From an uncultured Muribaculaceae bacterium (GTDB lineage Bacteria; Bacteroidota; Bacteroidia; Bacteroidales; Muribaculaceae), in contig CANRPJ010000016.1 of the NCBI GenBank assembly GCA_947632485.1, forward strand, positions 1-60,908: a DNA stretch of 60,908 nt. The letters are read 5' to 3'. Each line of letters opens with the position of its first letter. Position 1 is the first letter of the stretch. The translations under genes were made by a program, and so were the position numbers. Under the pieces are notes generated by a model. It did not search any database, was not told the DNA's origin, and worked only from the letters and a program-made list of their open reading frames with translations. Below, piece by piece: positions 16,527-25,971 of this stretch.

Positions 16527-17549
16527 ATGAGTAAGATAGTGACATTAGGCGAGATAATGCTTCGCCTGTCGCCCCAGGGTTTTAACCGTTTCATACAGGT
16601 CGATTCTTTCGATGTGATATGGGGCGGGGGAGAGGCCAACGTAGCGGTTAGCTGCGCGAATTATGGACATGAAGCCTATTTCGTGAGCAAGCTGCCTACG
16701 CATGAAATTGGTCAGGCCGCCGTAAATGCGTTGCGCCGCTATGGAGTAAAGACCGATTATATAGTGCGGGGAGGTAATCGCGTAGGTATATATTATTGTG
16801 AGACAGGCGCAGCGATGCGGCCTTCGAAAGTGATCTACGACCGTGCAGGTTCAGCCATAGCTGAGGCAGAGGCTGATGAGTTCGATTTCGATACCATAAT
16901 GGACGGTGCCGACTGGTTTCATTGGAGCGGTATTACTCCGGCGATAAGCGATAAGGCTGCGGAGCTTACGCGTCTAGCCTGCGAAGCGGCAAAGCGAAAA
17001 GGCGTCATGGTGAGCTGCGACCTGAATTTCCGGAAAAAACTTTGGACCACGGAGAAGGCCCAGAGCGTAATGCGGCCTTTGATGAGATATGTAGATGTAT
17101 GTATCGGCAATGAGGAGGACGCTGAGCTTTGTCTCGGTTTCAAGCCGAAAGCAGATGTGGAGGGCGGTGTGACCGATGCAGAGGGCTACAAGGAGATATT
17201 CAAGGAGATGGCTGTGGAGTTCGGGTTCAAGTACGTGGCTTCCACTCTGCGCGAGTCTTATTCCGCCACTCACAACGGCTGGAAAGCGATGATCTACGAT
17301 AGCCGGGAGTTTTATGAGAGTAAACGATATGATATCAATCCGATAGTAGATCGCGTAGGGGGAGGTGACTCATTCTCCGGCGGGCTGATCCATGGCTTGC
17401 TGACGATGGCAGACCAGAGCGAGGCGTTGGAGTTTGCTGTTGCAGCCTCAGCATTGAAACAGACTATACCGGGCGATTTCAACCATGCTACAGCCGAGGA
17501 GGTGAAGGCTCTTGCCGGAGGTGCGGCAAACGGGCGCGTGCAGCGTTGA
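16527..17549 (+). CDS. kdgK: 2-dehydro-3-deoxygluconokinase (PfkB family)
   Basis: 340 residues of the ribokinase/PfkB fold. Sugar-binding N-terminus GEIMLRLSPQG and WGGGEANVAVSCANYG, and the C-terminal ATP/catalytic motif DRVGGGDSFSGGLIHG with the base Asp. It should phosphorylate KDG to KDPG. The operon (KduD-like, permease, KdgK, aldolase, KduI) supports KDG as substrate over other sugars. Confidence 0.85.
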   Translation: MSKIVTLGEIMLRLSPQGFNRFIQVDSFDVIWGGGEANVAVSCANYGHEAYFVSKLPTHEIGQAAVNALRRYGVKTDYIVRGGNRVGIYYCETGAAMRPSKVIYDRAGSAIAEAEADEFDFDTIMDGADWFHWSGITPAISDKAAELTRLACEAAKRKGVMVSCDLNFRKKLWTTEKAQSVMRPLMRYVDVCIGNEEDAELCLGFKPKADVEGGVTDAEGYKEIFKEMAVEFGFKYVASTLRESYSATHNGWKAMIYDSREFYESKRYDINPIVDRVGGGDSFSGGLIHGLLTMADQSEALEFAVAASALKQTIPGDFNHATAEEVKALAGGAANGRVQR

Positions 17550-17576
17550 TCGGCTCAATGAAAAAACTAATGAATT

Positions 17577-18245
17577 ATGCCACGATTTGATAAAATAGCC
17601 GTGATTTCCAAGATGGCAGAAGCTCCGATGGTTCCGGTTTTCTACCATGAAGATGTAGCTACGGCCTGCAGTGTAGTAAAAGCCTGCTACGATGGCGGCG
17701 TGAGAGTGTTTGAATTTACCAACCGCGGCGATTTCGCGCATGAGGTTTTTGCTCAGGTTGTGAAGTTTGCGGCTGAGAATTGCCCTGATCTTGCGGTCGG
17801 AGTCGGTTCTGTTGTAGACCCTGCCACTGCTGCATTGTTTATCCAGTGCGGGGCATGCTTCGTAGTCGGTCCGCTGTTTAATCCGGCGGTGTCGGCGGTA
17901 TGCAACCGCAGGGGAGTGCCCTACACTCCGGGTTGCGCCACGGTGTCTGAAATCGGTGCAGCTCAGGAGACGGGTTGTGATGTGTGCAAGGTGTTTCCCG
18001 GAGATGTGCTGGGGCCAAAATTTGTAAAAGGTCTGCTCGCGCCTATGCCATGGAGCAAGATTATGGTGACCGGCGGGGTAGAACCTACAGAGGAGAATCT
18101 GACAGCCTGGTTCCAGGCTGGTGCCTTTTGCGTGGGCATGGGCTCCAAACTGTTTCCGAAAGATAAGATAGCAGCCGCCGACTGGCTGTATATCACTGAT
18201 AAATGTAAATTTTGCTTTAACTTAATATCAGCAATAAAGAAATGA
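17577..18245 (+). CDS. eda: KDPG/KHG aldolase
   Basis: 222 residues, class I aldolase of the Entner-Doudoroff end. It has [11 protein letters not shown] (catalytic Glu region), [23 protein letters not shown], and the Schiff-base lysine in [10 protein letters not shown], followed by ITVTGG-like MVTGGV. It splits KDPG to pyruvate and glyceraldehyde-3-phosphate. The stop overlaps the ATG of the kduI gene (18242). Confidence 0.9.
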   Translation: MPRFDKIAVISKMAEAPMVPVFYHEDVATACSVVKACYDGGVRVFEFTNRGDFAHEVFAQVVKFAAENCPDLAVGVGSVVDPATAALFIQCGACFVVGPLFNPAVSAVCNRRGVPYTPGCATVSEIGAAQETGCDVCKVFPGDVLGPKFVKGLLAPMPWSKIMVTGGVEPTEENLTAWFQAGAFCVGMGSKLFPKDKIAAADWLYITDKCKFCFNLISAIKK

Positions 18246-19162
18246 AGAAAGTATTAATATCTCTTGCCTTTTCAGCTATGGCCTTCGCTGTAGGCGCCCA
18301 GACATCATATACTATTTTGCGTGCGTGTCACCCTGACGATGCGAAGAAGTATGATACGGACCAGTTGCGTTCTCACTTCATGATGCCCAAGGTGATGGAA
18401 GAGGATAAGATTAATCTTACCTATTCCCTTTATGATCGTTTAATCTTCGGAGGTGTGGTGCCTGTAGAAAAAACGATGGTGCTTGAGACGATCGATCCTC
18501 TTAAGGCAGAATATTTCCTGGAGCGCCGCGAACTCGGAGTAATCAATGTAGGTGGCGATGGAATAGTAAGCGTAGATGGAAAGGATTATGAATTGCATTT
18601 CAAAGATGCCCTCTATGTAGGTCGTGGAAACAAGAATGTGACTTTCCGGTCGAAAGATTCCGCAAATCCCGCACGTTTCTATATAAATTCAACTCCTGCC
18701 CATAAGGCTTATAAGACTCAGCTCGTTACGATTGACGGAAGAAAAGGTTCACTAAAAGCCAACAGTTTTCCGGCAGGCAAGATGGAAGACAGCAATGACC
18801 GTGTGATCAATCAGCTCATAGTGGCCAATGTGCTTGAAGAGGGACCATGCCAGTTGCAGATGGGATTGACGGAACTTAAACCCGGTTCGGTCTGGAACAC
18901 TATGCCGGCCCATACTCACGATCGCCGCGTGGAGGCATATTTCTATTTTAATGTGCCTGAAGGTAATGCAATATGCCATCTCATGGGCGAGCCTCAGCAG
19001 GAGCGCCTCGTGTGGCTTCACAATGAGCAGGCCATCATGTCGCCGGAATGGTCAATCCACGCAGCTGCAGGAACATCGAACTATATGTTTATCTGGGGAA
19101 TGGGAGGCGAGAATCTCGACTATAACGATATGGACAAGGTGCCGTACACCGAAATGAAGTAA
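18242..19162 (+). CDS. kduI: 5-keto-4-deoxyuronate isomerase (KduI) with signal peptide
   Basis: 306 residues. The KduI core is clear: metal ligands in [17 protein letters not shown] (two His, Glu) and the C-terminal [21 protein letters not shown] with the last His. KduI is normally cytoplasmic and about 280 residues. This one has an extra [20 protein letters not shown], a classic cleavable signal peptide, which predicts a periplasmic enzyme. It follows eda with a 4-nt overlap. Confidence 0.9.
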   Translation: MKKVLISLAFSAMAFAVGAQTSYTILRACHPDDAKKYDTDQLRSHFMMPKVMEEDKINLTYSLYDRLIFGGVVPVEKTMVLETIDPLKAEYFLERRELGVINVGGDGIVSVDGKDYELHFKDALYVGRGNKNVTFRSKDSANPARFYINSTPAHKAYKTQLVTIDGRKGSLKANSFPAGKMEDSNDRVINQLIVANVLEEGPCQLQMGLTELKPGSVWNTMPAHTHDRRVEAYFYFNVPEGNAICHLMGEPQQERLVWLHNEQAIMSPEWSIHAAAGTSNYMFIWGMGGENLDYNDMDKVPYTEMK

Positions 19163-19176
19163 ATTAAGGGAAAGAA

Positions 19177-19956
19177 ATGGGTAAGTTGTATGCGATATTT
19201 TTCAGTGCTACTGATACGACGCGTAAGTGCGTGGCAGCTTTTTGCCAAGGGTATGGTGCTAAGCCTGTGACGGCTATAAATCTGGCAGATAGCCTGAATA
19301 GCAAGCTTCCAGACTTTTCAAGCGAGGATGTGGTTGTGGTTGCTTCGCCAGTATATGGCGGTCGACTGCCGAAGCCTGTGGCAGAGGCGTTCGCAAGACT
19401 AAAAGGCAATAATGCGGCAGCTGTGGCAATCGTGGTTTATGGTAATCGCGACTATGACGATGCTCTTCTTGAGCTTACCGATATTCTTCGCGCTGAGAGT
19501 TTCAGAATAGCAGGAGCGGGTGCTTTTATAGGTCAGCATTCAATTTTCCCAAAAGTGGGTAAATCCAGACCGGATCAAAGCGATTTGCAGGCGCTCGAGA
19601 GTTTCGGGAAAGAATGTAAGGCTAAGATACGCGATGGATTTGATCCGGATTGCACTCCGTTTATAAAAGGAAAGCGTCCATATAAGAAAGCCGCAGGTGC
19701 ACCTCTTTGGCCAAGTGCGAAGGAGTCAGATTGCGTAAAATGCGGTACGTGTGCTTCTAACTGCCCCGTAGGGGCAATCTCTGGAGATAAGCCGTTTGCT
19801 ACCGATACGACAAAATGTATCAGCTGCGGTCGGTGTATTTCCGTTTGCCCGATAGGGGTTAGAAAGCATTCAGGTGTGAAATATTCACTTGTGGGCTTTC
19901 TTTTTAATGCGGCATTCTCTAAGCGTAAGGAGCCGGAATGGGTCGTGGCCAGATAA
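19177..19956 (+). CDS. EFR1 family flavodoxin-ferredoxin
   Basis: 259 residues. The N-terminal about 150 residues are flavodoxin-like (IFFSATDTTRKC, then SPVYGGRLP and VVYGNRDYDDALLEL). The C-terminal part has two 4Fe-4S motifs: CVKCGTCASNCPVGAI and CISCGRCISVCPIGV. It is an EFR1-type electron carrier. It lies 14 nt after kduI and before the DUF1349 gene. Whether it serves uronate breakdown or a general redox role is not evident. Confidence 0.85.
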   Translation: MGKLYAIFFSATDTTRKCVAAFCQGYGAKPVTAINLADSLNSKLPDFSSEDVVVVASPVYGGRLPKPVAEAFARLKGNNAAAVAIVVYGNRDYDDALLELTDILRAESFRIAGAGAFIGQHSIFPKVGKSRPDQSDLQALESFGKECKAKIRDGFDPDCTPFIKGKRPYKKAAGAPLWPSAKESDCVKCGTCASNCPVGAISGDKPFATDTTKCISCGRCISVCPIGVRKHSGVKYSLVGFLFNAAFSKRKEPEWVVAR

Positions 19957-20048
19957 GTCTGTAATGCGTAGGTTCTGTTATGTTTATGTGTCGCCGGTTT
20001 GCGGAGGTGAGTATCTGTTTCTAATTTTATAGGCGAAAAAGGATTATT

Positions 20049-20699
20049 ATGAAAAAGATAGCTGCGATTGGTCTTATGGCGTTGGCCGCCCAGGGGATTG
20101 GAGCCCAGACGCTTGAAAAGATGAACTGGTTTAATGAGCCGGCTCACTGGGAAATTAAGGATCAGACCCTGATGATGGACGTGACGCCGAAAAGCGATTA
20201 CTGGCGCATTTCCCATTATGGATTTACGGTAGACGATGCTCCTTTCTACTACGCTGAATACGGCGGCGAGTTTGAGGCAAAAGTGAAAATATCGGGTGAA
20301 TACAAGGTGCGCTTTGATCAGGCCGGAATGATGATACGCCTTGATCATGAGAACTATATCAAGACCGGAATAGAATTTGTTGATGGGAAATACAATCTTA
20401 GCACAGTTGTGACTCATAAGACATCAGACTGGAGCGTGATAGCTCTCGACAGGCCGGTAGAGGCGATCTGGATCAAGGCTGTGCGTAGGCTTGATGCAGT
20501 CGAGATCTTTTATTCATTCGATGACAAAAACTACGTGATGATGCGCAATGCATGGGTTGAGGCTAACCACCCAGTGAAGATTGGAATGTTTGCAGCCTGT
20601 CCTGACGGAGAGGGTTTCCGCGCGCGCTTCTCCGACTTCAAGGTTACTCACCTTCCTGATAAGGTCCGCACGGACTGGCTTCGCTCAAATGCGGAATAG
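20049..20699 (+). CDS. Secreted DUF1349 (concanavalin-like) protein
   Basis: 216 residues with signal peptide MKKIAAIGLMALAAQGIGAQ. The body matches DUF1349: DQAGMMIRLDHENYIKTGIEF, a TSDWSVI strand and FYSFDDKNYVMMRNA, the jelly-roll pattern of YesU-like proteins often found with polysaccharide or uronate genes. It is probably periplasmic and binds a carbohydrate. It is the last gene of the rightward run; the AraC gene beyond is convergent and 12 bp away. Confidence 0.85.
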   Translation: MKKIAAIGLMALAAQGIGAQTLEKMNWFNEPAHWEIKDQTLMMDVTPKSDYWRISHYGFTVDDAPFYYAEYGGEFEAKVKISGEYKVRFDQAGMMIRLDHENYIKTGIEFVDGKYNLSTVVTHKTSDWSVIALDRPVEAIWIKAVRRLDAVEIFYSFDDKNYVMMRNAWVEANHPVKIGMFAACPDGEGFRARFSDFKVTHLPDKVRTDWLRSNAE

Positions 20700-20711
20700 G
20701 AAGCTAACGGA

Positions 20712-21620
20712 TTATCTGATACTGAGTCTGAACTGAGTAGGACTCATGCCTACTATTCGCTTAAACATCCGGGAAAAATGCTGCGGGTGCTGGAACCCCA
20801 ACTGGTATGCTATAATGCTGATGTCATTGTCTGTTCTCGCCAATAAGAGCTTGGCATATTCTGCAGTTTTTTGAGAGATCAGATCCTGAGCAGTTTTCCC
20901 GGTCATCTTTTTCACCATATCGCCGAAGTATCCCGGAGTGAGATTAACTGCATTGGCAAAATAATTTACGGTGGGGAAACCGTCACTGGCCAGTCCGGAC
21001 TCAAAGTAACGGTTTAGAGCAAGCTCGAAATTACGGAAAGTATCCGAGCATACTTTCTCTCTGGTAGAGAATTGCCTGTCGTAGAATCGGGTAAGGTAGT
21101 CGAGCAGCACCTGAATGTGACTTGAGATTATTTCTGTAGAATACTTGTCGGCCTTATATTCTATCTCTTCCTGTATCCTTTTCAAGGATTCGAGAAATAT
21201 ATGTCTTTCGCCCGGCGAAAGATGCAGGGCTTCCCGCTGAGAATAATTGAAATAGCTATAGTCCTTAATTCTCAGGGAGAGAGTGGATTTATAGATAAGG
21301 TCGGGGTGTAACATAAGCCCTACCACGTCAGGTGCTATTTCATCAGGTTCGGTATCTACGCTAACCAGTTGCCCCGGGGAAAAGCTTACAATTGTACCCT
21401 CCTGGTAATCTATAGCCTGTCTGCCGTATTTCAGCGTACAGTTTACTCCGTTTTTAAGGAAAAGGGCATAGACGCCGTAATCCATCGTAACGTGGTTCAC
21501 GATTCGGGTTGCTTTGTTTAGATCAATGACGGCCACCAGTGGGTGGACAGTTTTGAGTCCGTATAGTTTATTGTAGGCTTCTATCGAATCAAGCCTGACG
21601 ATTGAAGAATCACGGTTCAT
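20712..21620 (-). CDS. AraC family transcriptional regulator (cassette 1)
   Basis: 302 residues. The N-terminal sensor (YGRQAIDYQEGTIVSFSPGQ) and C-terminal AraC HTH (VNYFANAVNLTPGYFGDMVKKMTGK, then IAYQLGFQHPQHFSRMFKRIVGMSP) are complete. The ATG at 21620 is favoured because a -7 box lies 4 nt upstream. An in-frame ATG at 21647 falls upstream of that promoter. It diverges from a flavodoxin gene it probably controls. It is a clear paralog of the regulator at 30123. Confidence 0.9.
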   Translation of the reverse strand: MNRDSSIVRLDSIEAYNKLYGLKTVHPLVAVIDLNKATRIVNHVTMDYGVYALFLKNGVNCTLKYGRQAIDYQEGTIVSFSPGQLVSVDTEPDEIAPDVVGLMLHPDLIYKSTLSLRIKDYSYFNYSQREALHLSPGERHIFLESLKRIQEEIEYKADKYSTEIISSHIQVLLDYLTRFYDRQFSTREKVCSDTFRNFELALNRYFESGLASDGFPTVNYFANAVNLTPGYFGDMVKKMTGKTAQDLISQKTAEYAKLLLARTDNDISIIAYQLGFQHPQHFSRMFKRIVGMSPTQFRLSIR

Positions 21621-21624
21621 GTTG

Positions 21625-21632
21625 CAAAAATA
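21625..21632 (-). promoter_or_regulatory. -7 box of AraC gene, leaderless
   Basis: TATTTTTG on the minus strand, 4 nt before the ATG at 21620. This decides the start codon. Confidence 0.5.
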
Positions 21633-21717
21633 ATGTTTTTCAGGCATTCTGGTTGTGAAACAGCGATTGGGGTATGCAGAACCTTAATTGGGGTTAACAT
21701 CGGGCAGTAATCAGAGC

Positions 21718-21725
21718 TAATTTTG
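21718..21725 (+). promoter_or_regulatory. -7 box of flavodoxin/hydrolase operon
   Basis: TAATTTTG at 21718-21725, 18 nt before the flavodoxin ATG at 21744. No good -33 match is seen, which fits an activator-dependent promoter under the divergent AraC protein. Confidence 0.5.
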
Positions 21726-21743
21726 CAGCAGAAATTATTAAAA

Positions 21744-22328
21744 ATGATGATGAAGAAACTTTTTACAGTAATATTGGCGACCGGATTATTTCTGGTTAAT
21801 GCCTGTGCAGCAAAAAATGAGGATAAATCTGTAGAGAGCCAGAAGGATTCCCGAGTGCTTGTAGCTTATTTTTCAGCTCAAGGTCATACCAAAGCACTGG
21901 CTGAGAAGATAGCCAAGGCCACCGGCGGAGATTTATTTGAGATAGAGCCTGAGCAACCATATACGGAGGAGGATCTCGATGGCTGGAATGATAGCGCCAG
22001 AGGAACCCGAGAGTCGAAGGACCGCACTACGCGTCCCGGCGTGAAAAGTAAGGTAAGGAATTTTGAGGCTTATGATACGATCTATCTGGGATTTCCTATA
22101 TGGTGGTATACGGCACCAACGATAGTGAACACTTTTCTTGAGCAATATGATACGACCGGCAAAGTAATCATTCCGTTTGCTACTTCGGGCGGCAGCGAGA
22201 TAGGGGAAACTGAGAAGGATCTGAAAGTGTCGGCTCCCGATGCAAAATTCCTTCCAGGCAAAGTGATAAATAATGCAACAGATAAAATGGTAACCGATTG
22301 GGTGAAGACTTTCGGTAACCAAAAATAG
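21744..22328 (+). CDS. Lipoprotein flavodoxin
   Basis: About 194 residues. The lipoprotein signal has lipobox LVNAC, then a short linker and a flavodoxin domain: FMN phosphate loop YFSAQGHTKALAEKI, GFPIWWYTAPTIVNTFLE, and FATSGGSEIG. An outer-membrane or periplasmic flavodoxin is common in Bacteroidales redox cassettes. The start was set at the first ATG after the promoter; an upstream TTG at 21723 lies inside the -7 box. A paralog lies at 26762-27334. Confidence 0.85.
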   Translation: MMMKKLFTVILATGLFLVNACAAKNEDKSVESQKDSRVLVAYFSAQGHTKALAEKIAKATGGDLFEIEPEQPYTEEDLDGWNDSARGTRESKDRTTRPGVKSKVRNFEAYDTIYLGFPIWWYTAPTIVNTFLEQYDTTGKVIIPFATSGGSEIGETEKDLKVSAPDAKFLPGKVINNATDKMVTDWVKTFGNQK

Positions 22329-22338
22329 AAGAGCAGGA

Positions 22339-23412
22339 ATGAACAAATTTTTAGTGACAGCGCTTATAATGTCAGCGGGACTTTCGCAGTCAAAATCACA
22401 CAATATGGATAACACTAACACTAACACATCGTTGGCTGCACCGGAGCAGCTTACACTAACTCAGGAGTGGGATAAGGTATTTCCTAAGAGTGAAAAAGTA
22501 GATCACAAGAAAGTGACGTTCGTAAATCGTTACGGCATAACGCTTGCGGCTGATATGTATGTTCCCAAGGGGGCAGCGGGAAAACTCCCGGCAGTAGCCG
22601 TAAGTGGCCCTTTCGGAGCAGTCAAGGAGCAGTCAAGCGGGCTTTATGCTCAGCAGCTTGCAGAGCGTGGGTATCTTACGATTGCGTTTGATCCGTCATT
22701 TACTGGAGAAAGCGGAGGAATGCCTCGCAGAGTAGCTTCTCCTGATATAAATACCGAGGATTTTTCAGCAGCAGTAGATTTTCTGTCAGTTCAACCCAAT
22801 GTAGATGCTGACCGAATCGGTATTCTGGGAGTTTGCGGTTGGGGTGGCATTGCTATTCAGGCTGCCATAAATGATCCGCGAATCAAAGCGACAGTTGCTT
22901 CGACGATGTATGATATGACCCGTGTAAGCGCCAACGGCTATTTCGATGCAGATAATTCGAAAGAGAAGCGTAATGCCAACCGGGCGGCTCTGGCGAAGCA
23001 GCGCACGGAGGATTATCGCAGTGCAAAGTATCAGCGTGCTGGTGGTGTGGTAGATCCTCTTCCCGATGATGCGCCTCAGTTCGTGAAAGATTATTATGCC
23101 TACTACAAGACTCCGCGAGGATTCCACCCTCGGTCGGGTAATTCTACTGATGGTTGGAACACAACGTCTGTGCTGCCGTTTGTAAACTTTAAGTTCTACG
23201 ATTATGCAGATGAGTTGGAAGGTGCAGTGCTAATCGTGCATGGCGATAAGGCTCACTCCTACTATTTCGGTAAAGATACATTCGCCAAATTGAAAGGAGA
23301 TAATAAGCAGATGCTCACCATTAAAGGCGCAAGCCACTGCGACCTGTATGATCAGATTGATATCATTCCGTTTGACGAAATTGCAGCCTTCTATAAAGAA
23401 TTTCTGAAGTAA
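22339..23412 (+). CDS. Alpha/beta hydrolase, dienelactone hydrolase-like
   Basis: 357 residues. A weak hydrophobic N-terminus is followed by a hydrolase fold with VAVSGPFGAVKEQSSG, GESGGMPR, and a nucleophile elbow GVCGWGG in which the usual Ser is Cys, as in dienelactone hydrolases. The Asp and His near the end are in IVHGDKAHS and KGASHCDLYD. It lies 10 nt after the flavodoxin gene. A related 5'-truncated gene lies at 29218-30045. The substrate is unknown. Confidence 0.85.
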   Translation: MNKFLVTALIMSAGLSQSKSHNMDNTNTNTSLAAPEQLTLTQEWDKVFPKSEKVDHKKVTFVNRYGITLAADMYVPKGAAGKLPAVAVSGPFGAVKEQSSGLYAQQLAERGYLTIAFDPSFTGESGGMPRRVASPDINTEDFSAAVDFLSVQPNVDADRIGILGVCGWGGIAIQAAINDPRIKATVASTMYDMTRVSANGYFDADNSKEKRNANRAALAKQRTEDYRSAKYQRAGGVVDPLPDDAPQFVKDYYAYYKTPRGFHPRSGNSTDGWNTTSVLPFVNFKFYDYADELEGAVLIVHGDKAHSYYFGKDTFAKLKGDNKQMLTIKGASHCDLYDQIDIIPFDEIAAFYKEFLK

Positions 23413-23451
23413 TGATGTAGGCCTTCAATGAAGGAAAGATGGTAATTATGT

Positions 23452-23480
23452 GGAAGCCGCCCCGAGGGTGGCTTCCTCTT
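23452..23480 (+). terminator. Intrinsic terminator after hydrolase
   Basis: Stem GGAAGCC (23452-23458) pairs with GGCTTCC (23470-23476), followed by TCTTT. Confidence 0.65.
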
Positions 23481-23547
23481 TACTCATTTTCTTTGGTATG
23501 CTGATAGAATTGGTTATCTTCGCACCGGATATAACCAAATGGCCGCT

Positions 23548-25026
23548 ATGAATAAATATATATTGGCACTCATCGCAGTAGCGTTTACATTTTCTGCTGT
23601 CCCGGCAGCAAGGGCTGTGATTCCGGTTTGCCAGACAGACAATATTAGGGTAAATAAACCAGCAACTGATTTCAGCAAAACGAATCGACCTGATAAGAAC
23701 GACCGTCTTTTCCATTCGGACGAGGTCGAGAGGCAGATAGAGCGGGTAAAGAGCGTGCTGACCAATCAGAAGCTGGCCTGGATGTTTGAAAACTGCTTTC
23801 CCAATACAATCGATACGACAGTGCATTTCCGAAATGATGGCGAGGGCAAGAACGATACGTTTGTCTATACAGGTGATATCCATGCCATGTGGCTTCGCGA
23901 TTCCGGCGCTCAGGTGTGGCCTTATGTTCAGCTTGCTAATGCTGACCCGAAGCTGAAGGATATGATCGAAGGTGTGATCCGCAGGCAATTCAAGTGCATC
24001 AACCTTGATCCTTATGCCAACGCGTTCAACGACGGTCCGACGGGAGGCTATTGGATGAGTGATAACACAACCATGATTCCCGAGGTGCATGAACGGAAAT
24101 GGGAGATTGACTCGCTTTGCTATCCTCTACGCCTCGCTTATGAATACTGGAAGTTGACCGAAGATGCCAGTATATTCGACGAGGAATGGCTTGAAGCTGT
24201 GAAAAAAATCTACGAAACATTTGTAGCTCAGCAGCGGAAGGAAGGTCACGGTCCTTATACTTTTACTCGCAAGACTGATCGCTCTTTCGATACTCTGAGC
24301 AATAATGGCATGGGCAACCCGGTAAAGCCCTGTGGACTCATCGCTTCAGGATTCCGCCCTTCTGACGATGCTACGACGTTTCAGTTTCTGGTGCCATCGA
24401 ATTTCTTTGCCGTTTCATCGCTCCGCAAGGCGGCAGAGATTCTCTCGACGGTGAATCAAGAAGAGGTGCTGGCTGCCAAGTGTACCGCTCTTGCTGATGA
24501 AGTTAATAATGCTCTAAAAGAGAATGCGATATATGATCATCCGGAATTCGGGAAGATTTACGCATTCGAGGTCGATGGTTTTGGAAATCACCTGCTGATG
24601 GACGATGCCAATGTGCCGAGCCTAATCGCGATGCCTTATCTCAACGATGTAGAGGTTGACGATCCCATATATCAGAACACGCGCCGCTTCGTATGGAGCG
24701 ATAGCAATCCTTATTTTTTCCGAGGTTCGGCAGGAGAGGGCATTGGTGGTCCTCATGTAGGCTATCAGATGGCATGGCCTATGAGCATAATGATGAAGGC
24801 CTTTACCAGCACTGACGACAATGAGATCCGGGACTGCATCACGATGCTGCTGAACACTGATGCCGGGAAAGGATTTATTCATGAATCGTTCAATGTAGAT
24901 AATCCGACCGACTATACCCGCGACTGGTTCGCCTGGCAGAACACTCTTTTCGGCGAGCTCATTCTTAAGCTCGTTGACGATGGAAAGGCAGATCTTTTGA
25001 ACTCGATTCCGAATTCAAAAGATTGA
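23548..25026 (+). CDS. Glycoside hydrolase family 125 exo-alpha-mannosidase
   Basis: 492 residues with a signal peptide (about 25 residues, ending PAARA). GH125 signatures include TGDIHAMWLRDSGAQVWPY, YGFxxD-like NDGPTGGYWMSD, GLIASGFRPSDDATTFQFLVPSN, and the C-terminal GFIHESFNVDNPTDYTRDWFAW. Family members are metal-independent alpha-1,6-mannosidases acting on N-glycan or fungal mannan. It is probably periplasmic. It sits alone after a terminator. The ATG at 23548 gives the better signal peptide than the one at 23539. Confidence 0.9.
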   Translation: MNKYILALIAVAFTFSAVPAARAVIPVCQTDNIRVNKPATDFSKTNRPDKNDRLFHSDEVERQIERVKSVLTNQKLAWMFENCFPNTIDTTVHFRNDGEGKNDTFVYTGDIHAMWLRDSGAQVWPYVQLANADPKLKDMIEGVIRRQFKCINLDPYANAFNDGPTGGYWMSDNTTMIPEVHERKWEIDSLCYPLRLAYEYWKLTEDASIFDEEWLEAVKKIYETFVAQQRKEGHGPYTFTRKTDRSFDTLSNNGMGNPVKPCGLIASGFRPSDDATTFQFLVPSNFFAVSSLRKAAEILSTVNQEEVLAAKCTALADEVNNALKENAIYDHPEFGKIYAFEVDGFGNHLLMDDANVPSLIAMPYLNDVEVDDPIYQNTRRFVWSDSNPYFFRGSAGEGIGGPHVGYQMAWPMSIMMKAFTSTDDNEIRDCITMLLNTDAGKGFIHESFNVDNPTDYTRDWFAWQNTLFGELILKLVDDGKADLLNSIPNSKD

Positions 25027-25033
25027 AACCAGG

Positions 25034-25810
25034 TTAGTCGAGGGTCTGGACTCCTCCGCCGTTAACCATCAGAGTCTGACCGCTGACCCATGCTGAAACT
25101 GGAGCGGCAAAGTAGAGCACGGCTCCAGCTATATCGGAAACCTCTCCAAGCCGGTGAATAGGAGTATGAGCCAGCATTCTTGCCTCTATTTCGGGAGTAA
25201 GCACAGAGGCGAGCGCATGGGTGCGGGTTGCCCCAGGTCCGACGTTATTAATGCGGATTCCCATCGGGCCATAATCGAAAGCAAGATTGGAAGCCATGTG
25301 GTTGAGCGCAGCTTTCGATGATCCGTAAATAGCCATATCAGGACTATTATTGATGCTGCTCATCGAGGTAATATTGATGATGCTGCCGTAGCCCGACTTT
25401 TGCATATGGGGAGCAGCAAGTTTACACAGCTGCCAGGGCGCGAATACATTAATGGCATAGATTCGCTCTACATAGGCCCGGTCAATCTTGAAAGGATTCT
25501 CACGTCCGCCTCCACCGATGCCGGTGTTATTCACAAGAATATTGACTGTACCGAAAGTTGCGACAGCGAAGTTGATTAGGTTCTTGAGATCGGCTGAGTT
25601 CAGAACATTACATTCCACTGCGGCGCTCTTCCCTCCGGAGGCTATGATACCGTCAGTTACACTTTGTGCCTTTTCAAGGGAAATGTCACTTACGATGACT
25701 GATGCGCCGGCAGCGGCAAGAATTTCGCATGAGGCCTTACCGATACCATCGCCTCCACCTGTAACGACTGCGACCTTCCCCGTAAGATCAAAAAGAGAAT
25801 CTATATTCAT
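25034..25810 (-). CDS. SDR oxidoreductase, 7-alpha-hydroxysteroid dehydrogenase-like
   Basis: 258 residues, classical SDR: TGGGDGIG, a NNTGIGGGG variant of NNAG, Ser in ITSMSSI, and YGSSK (YxxxK). The C-terminal half (LTPEIEARMLAHTPIHRLGE, then SAWVSGQTLMVNGGGVQ) strongly recalls 7-alpha-HSDH of gut bacteria, which oxidises the 7-hydroxyl of primary bile acids. That reading is from memory of the family, and other SDR substrates are possible. It is convergent with the GH125 gene, 8 bp away. Confidence 0.75.
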   Translation of the reverse strand: MNIDSLFDLTGKVAVVTGGGDGIGKASCEILAAAGASVIVSDISLEKAQSVTDGIIASGGKSAAVECNVLNSADLKNLINFAVATFGTVNILVNNTGIGGGGRENPFKIDRAYVERIYAINVFAPWQLCKLAAPHMQKSGYGSIINITSMSSINNSPDMAIYGSSKAALNHMASNLAFDYGPMGIRINNVGPGATRTHALASVLTPEIEARMLAHTPIHRLGEVSDIAGAVLYFAAPVSAWVSGQTLMVNGGGVQTLD

Positions 25811-25971
25811 ATTTTGTGCTTTCTCGTGGTAATTCTTTCTTCTAAACAGAAATATTATCCTTATAGTTCAGTCGCGTTTTGATTTATAACATAATATGCA
25901 TATAGTAGCTTCTCTTGTGCTGAGGCGCAAAGTAAGCTGAGGTTCGAAAAGCAAACTTTTCAAGTTATCGG

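Noticed and set aside
19575..20417. 280-residue minus-strand open frame
   Set aside because: It lies antisense to the ferredoxin and DUF1349 genes, which have clear motifs and signal peptide; the translation has none.
23446..24090. 214-residue minus-strand open frame
   Set aside because: Antisense to the start of the GH125 gene; no motif.
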